From assembly GCA_036794585.1 (NCBI GenBank), contig DAIRGH010000137.1, forward strand, positions 1-6,167: DNA of 6,167 bases, written 5' to 3'. Positions within the stretch are counted from its first letter, which is position 1; the number at the start of each line of letters is the position of its first letter. The position numbers and the translations under genes were made by a program. Source of the DNA: WHSW01 sp036794585 (GTDB taxonomy: Bacteria > Actinomycetota > Thermoleophilia > Solirubrobacterales > 70-9). Shown one piece after another: positions 1-5,359 of this stretch. Under the pieces are notes generated by a model. The model worked only from the letters and a program-made list of their open reading frames with translations. It searched no databases and had not been told where the DNA came from.

Positions 1-1086
1 GGTGGAGGCGGCGGCCAGCGGCCTGCCGTCGCGGATCGCGACCTCGCTGCGCGCCACTCCGGCGGGCAGCTGGTCGGGCTCAGTGGCGGTGATCAAGGCC
101 TGTCCGCCGGCGGCGACGTGCTCGACGAGGAGGCGCCGGCGCTCGGTGTCGAGCTCGCTGGTGACATCGTCGAGCAGCATCAGCGGGGCGGGGCGGCCGG
201 CGCCCAGCAGCACCCTGCGCTCGGCGAACAGCAGCGCCAGCAGGGCCGCCCGCTGCTGGCCCTGGGAGCCGTAGCGGCGAAGCGATCGCCCACCGGCGTC
301 GAGCGCGAGCTCGTCGTGGTGCGGACCCCAGCCGGTGTAGCCGCGGGCGATATCGGCTTCGCGCCGCTCGGCGAGCTCGACCTCGAGCTCTGAAGCGGTG
401 GCGGCCGCGCTGCGCGGCCGGTAGCGGATCGTCGCCGTGGGCTCGAGACCGAGTGCGGCCGCCGCCTCCTCGAACGCGGGCTGCAGCATGGTCACCGCCT
501 CGTCACGGTCAGCCGCCAGGGCGACTCCGGCGATCGCCAGCTCGCGGTCCCACGCATCGAGGGCTGTCGCGCTCGCGGCGTCGGCGCGGATTCGCCCGAG
601 CAGGGCGTTTCGCTGCGCCAGCGTGCGCCCGTAGCGGCGCCGCGTCTCGGCCCGGGTCGGCCAGAGCGCCGTGCAGAAGCCGTCCAGGTGGGTGCGCCTG
701 CCGGCCGGTGGGCCCTTGATCAGCGCCAGCCGGTCGGGCATGAAGACCGCGAGCGCCGGACGCAGGTCGATGCTCTCCGGACCAGCCGGGGCGCCGTCGA
801 CGAGGTGGCGGCGCCCGTCGCCGCGACTCACCGAGCAGAGGAACTCGCGCCGGCGCCCGTCGGCGACGATCGTCTCGGCGCGCGCCAGCGACTCGCCGAA
901 GGCGATCGCCTCGCGGTCGTCGCGGGTCCGGCACGAGCGCCCTGCCAGCGCCATGTAGGTCGCCTCGAGCAGGTTGGTCTTGCCGGCCCCGTTCGGGCCC
1001 CAGAGCAGGTTCAGCCCGGGCGCGAACGTGACCTCGCAGGCGGCGAGGTTTCTGAACCCCAGGACGCGTACGGACTCGACCAGCAT
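1..1086 (-). CDS. recF: DNA replication and repair protein RecF (3' end cut by window edge)
   Basis: RecF is an SMC/ABC-type ATPase that loads RecA at single-strand gaps with RecO and RecR and helps restart stalled forks. My translation of the minus strand starts MLVESVRVLGFRNL and is open to base 1 without a stop: 362 codons, close to the usual 360-380, so only a short C-terminus should be missing. Walker A (GPNGAGKT) is at residues 30-37. The family segment QRNALLGRI followed by LDAWDRELA lies in the middle. The ABC signature region GSQGQQR is at 273-279, and Walker B plus D-loop (LMLLDDVTSELD) at 302-313. The ATG at 1086 is the only plausible start, since the frame upstream runs into dnaN without another initiator. 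It lies 14 bp after the dnaN stop, so co-transcription with dnaN is likely. No clear ribosome binding site is visible, which suggests translational coupling to dnaN. Family assignment is secure. Confidence 0.96.
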   Translation of the reverse strand, partial: MLVESVRVLGFRNLAACEVTFAPGLNLLWGPNGAGKTNLLEATYMALAGRSCRTRDDREAIAFGESLARAETIVADGRRREFLCSVSRGDGRRHLVDGAPAGPESIDLRPALAVFMPDRLALIKGPPAGRRTHLDGFCTALWPTRAETRRRYGRTLAQRNALLGRIRADAASATALDAWDRELAIAGVALAADRDEAVTMLQPAFEEAAAALGLEPTATIRYRPRSAAATASELEVELAERREADIARGYTGWGPHHDELALDAGGRSLRRYGSQGQQRAALLALLFAERRVLLGAGRPAPLMLLDDVTSELDTERRRLLVEHVAAGGQALITATEPDQLPAGVARSEVAIRDGRPLAAAST

Positions 1087-1100
1087 CGGACCAGCACCAT

Positions 1101-2210
1101 CTAGGCGTTCAGCCGGATGGGCATCACGAGATAGCTGTAGTCGTCGCCGTCGACCGGGCGCAGCAGGCCAGGGCGCAGCGGTGAGCTGAGCTGCAGCGCA
1201 AGCTCCTCGGCGCCCACGCTCTCGATCCCCTCGACCAGGAACTGGGGGTTGAAGGCGATCTCCAGCGGGTCGCCCGAGTACGGCGCCGGCATCGCCTCGC
1301 TGGCGTCACCGATGTCCGGGGTCTCCGCGGCGACCGTCAGCTCGCCCTCGGCGAAGGCGAGGCGCAGCGGTGCGTTGCGCTGGGCGAGCTGGCTGATCCG
1401 CCGCGCGATCTCCAGGAACTCCTCCCGCGGCAGGCGCACCTCGTGCTCGAAGGATTCGGGGACGAGCTGGCGCCAGCTCGGAAACTGGCCCTCGATCAGG
1501 CGCGACGAGAGCACGACCCCAGCGGCGCGGAAGACGACCTGGTTTCGCGGCAGCGCGATCTCGACCTCCTCGGCCGCCTCGGAGGAGACGATTCGCGCCA
1601 ACTCACGCAGCGCCCGTGCCGGGACGTTTGCCTCGAGCTCCTGGCCGACGGCCGTCTCGAGCTCGGTGTGCTTGACGCTGAGCCGGTAGGAGTCGGTCGC
1701 AACCATCGTCAGCCGCGTGCCCTCGGCCTGCAGCAGCACACCGGTGAGGATCGGGCGGACCTCGTCGCGCGAGGCGGCGCGAGCGACGAGCTCGATCGTC
1801 TCGGCCAGTGGGCTTCCCGGCAGGCGGACCGTCTCGCCCTCGAGCTCTGGCAGCCGCGGGAAGTCCTCGGCCGGCAGTGTGCGCAGGTGAAAGCGCGCCG
1901 CGCCCGAGGCGATCTCGACGTCACGCTGCTCCGGGCGCAGCTCGAGCGACACATCACCGGGCGGCAGGCTGCGAACGACATCGGTGAACAGGCGACCAGG
2001 CAGCAGGACGGTGCCGTCGCGTTCCGGGCTCGCGTCATCGAGCGTGCGGGTGATCGCAAGCTCCATATCGGTGGCGCGCAGCGTCAGGCTGCCGTCTGCG
2101 GCGATCAGCAGGATGCCGCCGAGCGACGGCAGGGTGCCACGGCTGGACACCGCACGGCCGACCAGCTGCAGAGCGCCGGAGAGGGAGTCTCGGGGTACGG
2201 ATAACTTCAT
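1101..2210 (-). CDS. dnaN: DNA polymerase III beta subunit (sliding clamp)
   Basis: DnaN forms the ring-shaped homodimer that holds the replicative polymerase on DNA and docks many repair proteins. The 369-residue product has the normal family length and three clamp domains of roughly 120 residues each. Visible hallmarks are the N-terminus MKLSVPRDSL...SSRGTLPSLGGILL, RPILTGVLL at 152-160, ATDSYRLSVK at 171-180, SSRLIEGQFPSWRQLVP at 235-251 and the C-terminal YLVMPIRL at 360-367, which is part of the peptide-binding pocket region. The ATG at 2210 matches the start expected for the family. There is no well-placed Shine-Dalgarno: an AGGAAG lies 15 bases further upstream, directly against another ATG that opens a five-codon frame whose stop overlaps the dnaN start. 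The gene follows dnaA after 103 bp and precedes recF by 14 bp, the classical order. Confidence 0.98.
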   Translation of the reverse strand: MKLSVPRDSLSGALQLVGRAVSSRGTLPSLGGILLIAADGSLTLRATDMELAITRTLDDASPERDGTVLLPGRLFTDVVRSLPPGDVSLELRPEQRDVEIASGAARFHLRTLPAEDFPRLPELEGETVRLPGSPLAETIELVARAASRDEVRPILTGVLLQAEGTRLTMVATDSYRLSVKHTELETAVGQELEANVPARALRELARIVSSEAAEEVEIALPRNQVVFRAAGVVLSSRLIEGQFPSWRQLVPESFEHEVRLPREEFLEIARRISQLAQRNAPLRLAFAEGELTVAAETPDIGDASEAMPAPYSGDPLEIAFNPQFLVEGIESVGAEELALQLSSPLRPGLLRPVDGDDYSYLVMPIRLNA

Positions 2211-2236
2211 CGAGGGTCGCTCATCTTCCTACTTGG

Positions 2237-2252
2237 ATCAGATGTATCTGAT
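2237..2252. repeat. Perfect inverted repeat ATCAGAT-GT-ATCTGAT
   Basis: Two 7-bp arms (2237-2243 and 2246-2252) are perfect reverse complements separated by two bases. This is the most symmetrical AT-rich element I noticed in the window. It lies upstream of dnaN and next to the DnaA-box-like GTGGAT motifs. Such a short-spacer dyad is typical of a dimeric DNA-binding protein's site rather than of an RNA hairpin, because a 2-base loop is too tight. It could be an operator for dnaN or part of the origin. No specific regulator can be named from sequence alone. Confidence 0.55.
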
Positions 2253-2301
2253 GCGTGGATGGTTGTGGATCGTGGCGAATTGTTGGCTCTAAATAGAGAG
2301 G

Positions 2302-2325
2302 CCGGGGCGGAGGTCAGCGCCCCGG
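2302..2325 (-). terminator. GC-rich hairpin spanning the dnaA stop codon
   Basis: CCGGGGCG (2302-2309) and CGCCCCGG (2318-2325) form a perfect 8-bp stem around an 8-base loop that contains the dnaA stop codon (2314-2316). On the dnaA transcript it is followed by CCUCUCUAUUUAGAG, which has no true U-run, so it is not a canonical intrinsic terminator. It may attenuate dnaA-dnaN read-through, stabilise the dnaA mRNA 3' end, or act at the DNA level at the edge of the candidate origin. The structure is read directly; its function is a guess. Confidence 0.4.
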
Positions 2326-3708
2326 GTCCTGTGGACTAGCACGTCCGCCTGTGGGTTCGTCGGGCTCGCGGCGGCGCTTCGTCCCCAGGGCGGAGCGAGC
2401 CTTGTGGAGCGCGTCGGCGGTCTCCGAGCCGGGCTCGAGGCGCGACGAGACCGCGCGGATCGCGTGCAGGACGGTGCTGTGGTCGCGGTCGAAGCCACGG
2501 GCGATCTCGGTCAACGACAGCGGCGTGAGCTCGCGGGCCAGGTACATCGCGAGCTGGCGGGCTCGCGCGACCCGCGCCGAGCGCCGCGGCGATACCAGCT
2601 CGGCTCTGCTGAGCCCGGTGATCTGACAAACCGCGTCTTGGATCGCCTCGAGCGTCGGTGCCTCGGCGGTCGGTCGGGGAGCGCCGGTTTCACCGCCGAG
2701 CGCGCGGCGCACCAGCGGCATCGAGAGCGGCTCGGAGAGCAGCGAGGAGACCGCCAGCACGCGCGTCATCGCCCCCTCGAGCACGCGAACGTTCTCGGGC
2801 ACGCGGGTGGCGATCTCCTGCAGTACCCGCGGCTCCGGGGGATGCCCAGGGTCGGTGTCGGAGGCGAGCCGCCACAGGAGCGCGATCCTGGTTCGCAGGT
2901 CGGGACGCTCGAGCTCGACCTGAAGCCCCCAGCGAAAGCGGTCGCGCAGGCGCTCGGCGAGGCGCGAGAGCGCCTCGGGCGGCCGGTCGCTTGAGAGCAC
3001 GATCTGCTTGCCGGCGGCATACAGCGCGTTGAAGGTGTGGACGAACTCCTCCTCGGTTCGCTGCTTTCCCTCGAGTACCTGGACGTCGTCGATCAGCAGC
3101 GCGTCGAGCTCGCGGTAGCGGGCCTTGAACAGCTCGGGGCCGTCGCGCCGCAGGGCGCCGACGAACTCGCTGGTGAAGCGCTCCGCGGTCGTGTAGTGGA
3201 CCGTGAGGCCTTGGTGGTTATGGCGCATGTAGGCGGCGATCGCGCCCAAGAGGTGGGTCTTTCCCAGGCCCGGCGGCCCGTGCAGGAAGAGCGGGTTATA
3301 TGCCTCGCCGGGCAGCTCGGCGACGGCCAGGGCAGCGTTGTGGGCAAGCCGGTTCGACGGCCCAATCACGAAGCGATCGAAGTTGTGCGCGGGATCGATC
3401 GGCAGCGACTCGAGCGCCTCGCGGTGCGGCTTCGGCTTCGCGCCGCCCACTTCGTCGACGAAGCCGATCGCGGTCAGCTCCGGCGCGAGCCGGCGCAGGA
3501 CGTCGACCAGCGCCCCGCCGTAGCGGCGCTCGACCCAGGCGCGCACCGAGGGGGGACCGCTGAGCATGAGGGTCGAGTGCTCGACCGAGACGGCGCGCAG
3601 GGGGTCGAGCCAGAGCCTGAAGGTCGCGCTCGGCAGCGAGGCCTCGAGCTCGCCTCGCACCCGCCGCCAGAGGTCTTCGAGTTCGGCGGCGGGAGGGTCT
3701 GCAGACAC
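2314..3708 (-). CDS. dnaA: Chromosomal replication initiator protein DnaA
   Basis: DnaA is the AAA+ ATPase that binds DnaA boxes and opens oriC. With the GTG at 3708 the product has 464 residues. Domain I starts at LEDLWRRVRGEL (10-21). Domain II is very short (about 85-108). The AAA+ core shows Walker A GPPGLGKT at 144-151, Walker B LLIDD at 204-208, sensor 1 SSDRPP at 239-244, an arginine-finger region RDRFRWG at 255-261 and the sensor 2 region NVRVLEGA at 306-313. Domain IV carries the DNA-binding helix-turn-helix and signature DRDHSTVLHAIRAV at 407-420. A basic then polar tail of about 20 residues follows and is longer than usual. Another in-frame GTG at 3753 would add 15 residues (MAGWATRRPDVWSLA); I prefer 3708 because the family normally has few residues before the LW motif. 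Neither start has a good ribosome binding site. The gene diverges from rpmH and precedes dnaN. Confidence 0.97.
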   Translation of the reverse strand: MSADPPAAELEDLWRRVRGELEASLPSATFRLWLDPLRAVSVEHSTLMLSGPPSVRAWVERRYGGALVDVLRRLAPELTAIGFVDEVGGAKPKPHREALESLPIDPAHNFDRFVIGPSNRLAHNAALAVAELPGEAYNPLFLHGPPGLGKTHLLGAIAAYMRHNHQGLTVHYTTAERFTSEFVGALRRDGPELFKARYRELDALLIDDVQVLEGKQRTEEEFVHTFNALYAAGKQIVLSSDRPPEALSRLAERLRDRFRWGLQVELERPDLRTRIALLWRLASDTDPGHPPEPRVLQEIATRVPENVRVLEGAMTRVLAVSSLLSEPLSMPLVRRALGGETGAPRPTAEAPTLEAIQDAVCQITGLSRAELVSPRRSARVARARQLAMYLARELTPLSLTEIARGFDRDHSTVLHAIRAVSSRLEPGSETADALHKARSALGTKRRREPDEPTGGRASPQDPGR

Positions 3709-3716
3709 GGCCAGCG

Positions 3717-3722
3717 ACCATA
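3717..3722 (-). promoter_or_regulatory. Possible -10 element for dnaA (TATGGT)
   Basis: On the minus strand TATGGT fits the actinobacterial -10 pattern TAnnnT and ends 8 bases before the GTG at 3708. That spacing would put the transcript start at or one base from the start codon, giving a leaderless or nearly leaderless dnaA mRNA. This would also explain the absent Shine-Dalgarno and favour the shorter DnaA. No recognisable -35 is present 16-18 bp upstream (CTGGGC), so the call is tentative. Confidence 0.3.
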
Positions 3723-3753
3723 CATCCGGTCGTCGCGTCGCCCAGCCGGCCAC

Positions 3754-3768
3754 CTCGCAAATCGCGAG
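3754..3768. repeat. Inverted repeat CTCGC-AAATC-GCGAG in the dnaA/rpmH gap
   Basis: Two perfect 5-bp arms (3754-3758 and 3764-3768) flank a 5-bp AT-rich centre, located between the divergent genes and directly upstream of the longer possible DnaA start at 3753. It could be an operator for divergent control or part of the dnaA leader. The arms are short and GC-rich, so chance is a real alternative. Confidence 0.3.
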
Positions 3769-3790
3769 AAGAAGCGGTGGCGGCGACCGC

Positions 3791-3796
3791 TAGACT
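3791..3796 (+). promoter_or_regulatory. Predicted -10 element of the rpmH operon (TAGACT)
   Basis: TAGACT matches the TAnnnT -10 consensus of actinobacterial housekeeping promoters and lies 10 bases before the rpmH ATG. Transcription starting 6-8 bases downstream of it would leave an untranslated leader of only about 2-4 bases. No Shine-Dalgarno sits before the ATG (the preceding bases are TGCCCGATCCG), which agrees with near-leaderless translation. A -35 box is not evident (GAAGAA or AGAAGA at the expected distance). Confidence 0.5.
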
Positions 3797-3806
3797 GCCC
3801 GATCCG

Positions 3807-3941
3807 ATGAAGCGGACCTGGCAGCCGAAGAAGCGCAAGCGCGCGCGGACCCACGGGTTTCGCGCTCGGATGCGGACGCGCTCGGGCCGCGACGTGATCA
3901 GGCGCCGGCGCCGCAAGGGCCGCAAGCGCCTGAGCCCCTAG
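3807..3941 (+). CDS. rpmH: 50S ribosomal protein L34
   Basis: L34 is a small, very basic protein of the large ribosomal subunit. My translation gives 44 residues starting MKRTWQPKKRKRARTHGF and containing RARMRTRSGRDVIRRRR before KGRKRLSP. These are the family signatures (the MKRTxQP start, HGFRxRM, and the GRxVxxxRRxKGRxxL pattern), and the length is the usual 44-46. It is the first gene of the rightward set, diverging from dnaA and followed by rnpA after 6 bp, as in most bacteria. The AGGA that probably serves rnpA overlaps its TAG stop. The start is almost leaderless relative to the predicted -10 at 3791. Identification is essentially certain. Confidence 0.98.
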   Translation: MKRTWQPKKRKRARTHGFRARMRTRSGRDVIRRRRRKGRKRLSP

Positions 3942-3947
3942 GAATCG

Positions 3948-4328
3948 ATGGCGGAACGTCGGAAGCGCGGCAGGCTGTCGCGCAGCGGCGACTTCGATCG
4001 TGTGTTTCGCGACGGCCGCTCGCAATCGAACCGCTACGTCGTCGCCTACTCGTTTCCCCGTACGGAGTCCGCGGGCGAGGGCTCGCTCAGGCTTGGGATC
4101 TCGGTCAGCCGCAAGGTGGGTGGCGCCGTGCAGCGAAATGCGATCAAGCGGGCGCTGCGTGAGGCCTTCTGGAGCCTCGAGGACGAGCTACCGGAAAACC
4201 ACGACTTCGTGCTCGTCGCACGGCCGGACTCTGCAGGTCTGGTTGAGCGTGAGGGCACGGAGGGCCTGCGCATAGCTTTGCGCGAGCTGGTGCAGGGAGA
4301 TCCCGACTCCGGGCGGGAGGCGGCGTAA
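3948..4328 (+). CDS. rnpA: Ribonuclease P protein component
   Basis: RnpA is the protein cofactor of RNase P; it binds the catalytic RNA and the 5' leader of precursor tRNA. The 126-residue product is of usual length (about 110-130). It begins with basic MAERRKRGRLSRSGDFDRVFRDG, matching the family start (RL..S.DF..VF..G). The conserved RNR region lies at about 54-72 (SRKVGGAVQRNAIKRALRE), preceded by RLGISV, and DFVLVARP is at 86-93. An AGGA at 3940-3943 sits four bases before the ATG, overlapping the rpmH stop, so rpmH and rnpA are probably transcribed together and translationally linked. yidD begins three bases after its stop codon. Confidence 0.98.
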   Translation: MAERRKRGRLSRSGDFDRVFRDGRSQSNRYVVAYSFPRTESAGEGSLRLGISVSRKVGGAVQRNAIKRALREAFWSLEDELPENHDFVLVARPDSAGLVEREGTEGLRIALRELVQGDPDSGREAA

Positions 4329-4338
4329 CACGTGAAAC
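4325..4338. promoter_or_regulatory. parS-like site (candidate ParB binding site)
   Basis: The bases GTAACACGTGAAAC match 12 of 14 positions of the palindromic parS core GTTTCACGTGAAAC; the only differences are AA in place of TT in the left half. The central CACGTG and the whole right half are intact. It lies across the rnpA stop and the yidD start codon, close to the candidate origin, where parS sites usually cluster. The right half is also what the yidD start reads (GTG AAA C), so part of the match may be forced by coding. Its binding strength cannot be judged from sequence. Confidence 0.4.
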
Positions 4339-4607
4339 GGTGGATTCGAGAGCTCGCGCTGGCGCCGCTTCACCTCTACCGGCGGCTGATCTCGCCGGCG
4401 CTGCCGCCGCGCTGTCGCTACTACCCGAGCTGCTCTTCCTATGCGGTGCAGGCCGTGCGTGAGCTGGGAGTGATCCGCGGCTCGATCGTCGCCGCATGGC
4501 GAGTCGTGCGCTGCAACCCGTGGAGCCCGGGCGGGGTCGACGAGCTCGGCGACCGGCGCCTGTTTCGCGAGCACGCGCATACCCACGAGCCGCACGCGAC
4601 CGGATGA
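4332..4607 (+). CDS. yidD: Membrane protein insertion efficiency factor YidD
   Basis: YidD is a small, membrane-associated protein that improves insertion of membrane proteins by the YidC/Sec pathway; its exact mechanism is not settled. The 91-residue product starts MKRWIRELALAPLHLYRRLISP and shows the two family motifs: CRYYPSCSSYA at 28-38 and RCNPWSPGGVD at 60-70, with cysteines at 28, 34 and 61. The N-terminal part is amphipathic and basic, as expected for peripheral membrane binding. The GTG start has a GGGAGG (4315-4320) eleven bases upstream, inside the end of rnpA, a rather long spacing. The C-terminal tail is histidine-rich (HAHTHEPHATG). Its TGA stop overlaps the yidC start, so the two partners are probably translated in a coupled way. 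Confidence 0.96.
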   Translation: MKRWIRELALAPLHLYRRLISPALPPRCRYYPSCSSYAVQAVRELGVIRGSIVAAWRVVRCNPWSPGGVDELGDRRLFREHAHTHEPHATG

Positions 4608-5359
4608 TGCTGCCGATCGCCGACATCCTGCAGCCGCTCGTCGACCTGGCCGAGGGGATCATCAAGTTCTTCCAGGAGGACGTCGGCCTCTCCTGGGGTC
4701 TGGCGATCATCGGCCTCACCTTCACCGTGCGGCTGGTGATGCTGCCGCTCTCGCTGAGCGGGATCCGCTCGATGCGCCGCATGCAGCTGATCGCCCCGCA
4801 GCTCAAGGAGGTGCAGGCGAAGTACAAGGACGACCGCGAGCGCCAGCAGCGCGAGATGCTTGCCCTCTACAAGGAAAACGGCGTCAACCCGCTCGCCTCC
4901 TGCTTTCCCTTCCTGATCCAGATCCCGTTCTTCATCGCGATCTACAACCTGCTGCGCGGCGACACCTTCACCATGGACGTCGAGGACAGCGGCGTCAGCC
5001 AGAGCTTTCTGTTCATCAACTCGGTGATCGAGAAGCCCGAGGGCGCCGAGATGTGGATCCTGATCGTGCTCTTCATCGTCACGACCGCGGCGAGCTTCAT
5101 CTATACGACCGCTACCACGGCGACGGCCTCCGGCGCCCAGCGCTACATCTTCCTCGCGCTGCCGCTGCTGTTCGCCCCGATCATCGCCACCCAGCCCGCC
5201 GGCCTCGGCCTCTACTGGATCGCGACCAACGTCTGGAGCCTCGGCCAGCAGGTCGTCGTCCAGAGGCTGATCCCCGCGCCTGTGGCCCCGAGCCCGGAGG
5301 CGGCAAAGGCCGCCAAGCCGCCGCCGCCTCCTCCGCGCAAGAAGAAGAAGCGACGGTGA
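4604..5359 (+). CDS. yidC: Membrane protein insertase YidC (Oxa1/Alb3 family)
   Basis: YidC inserts and folds membrane proteins, alone or with SecYEG. The 251-residue product is the short type without the large extracytoplasmic P1 domain of Gram-negative YidC. Predicted membrane spans are about 29-50, 96-117, 150-168, 181-197 and 199-220. The conserved intramembrane arginine is R43 (TVRLVMLPL). A charged cytoplasmic hairpin (about 55-92) lies between the first two spans. The tail ends in six prolines (239-244) followed by RKKKKRR, a basic stretch likely to contact the ribosome. No lipoprotein signal with a lipobox cysteine is seen. I chose the ATG at 4604 (ATGA overlap with the yidD stop); the ATG at 4607 is equally possible. 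An ATG at 4496 in the same frame would overlap yidD by over 100 bp and adds unrelated residues. The stop overlaps the jag start as GTGA. Confidence 0.97.
   Translation: MMLPIADILQPLVDLAEGIIKFFQEDVGLSWGLAIIGLTFTVRLVMLPLSLSGIRSMRRMQLIAPQLKEVQAKYKDDRERQQREMLALYKENGVNPLASCFPFLIQIPFFIAIYNLLRGDTFTMDVEDSGVSQSFLFINSVIEKPEGAEMWILIVLFIVTTAASFIYTTATTATASGAQRYIFLALPLLFAPIIATQPAGLGLYWIATNVWSLGQQVVVQRLIPAPVAPSPEAAKAAKPPPPPPRKKKKRR

Larger units (their letters stand above)
2211..2340. other. Candidate compact replication origin (oriC) between dnaA and dnaN
   Basis: In many bacteria, including actinobacteria, oriC lies between dnaA and dnaN. Here the gap is only 103 bp, but it is clearly AT-richer than its surroundings (15 of 24 bases A/T at 2277-2300). 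It holds TGTGGATCG at 2264-2272 (7 of 9 to the box TTATCCACA read in reverse), a weaker CGTGGATGG at 2254-2262, and TGTGGACTA at 2330-2338, just inside dnaA (8 of 9 to the actinobacterial TTGTCCACA box read in reverse). The two GTGGAT cores are exactly 10 bp apart, on the same helical face. A 7-bp inverted repeat and a short CTCTA/TAGAG inverted repeat add to the structure. No perfect DnaA box was found, so the assignment rests on position and composition. The 53-98 bp dnaA/rpmH gap is a weaker alternative. Confidence 0.5.

Noticed and set aside
509..934. 141-codon minus-strand frame within recF
   Set aside because: An arginine- and proline-rich off-frame reading of recF; the RecF frame itself carries all the family motifs.
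1098..1100. ATG immediately after the dnaN stop as recF start
   Set aside because: It is in a different frame from the RecF homology; the in-frame start is the ATG at 1086.
1443..2204. 253-codon plus-strand open frame opposite dnaN
   Set aside because: It is antisense to an unmistakable dnaN; long antisense frames are expected at this GC content, and its sequence shows no recognisable domain.
3036..3044. TGTGGACGA, 8 of 9 to an actinobacterial DnaA box
   Set aside because: It lies deep in the dnaA coding region where the codons spell conserved VHT residues, with no neighbouring boxes, so chance is likely.
3037..3810. 257-codon plus-strand open frame opposite dnaA, running into the divergent gap
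   Set aside because: Shadow of dnaA on the opposite strand, with low-complexity composition and no motif; it also overlaps the rpmH start.
4496..4603. Upstream ATG extension of yidC
   Set aside because: It would overlap yidD by over 100 bp and add residues unrelated to YidC; the ATGA overlap at 4604 is the natural start.
5053..5355. Upstream ATG extension of jag inside yidC
   Set aside because: Added residues are an off-frame reading of yidC; GTG 5356 gives a normal KH/R3H protein.
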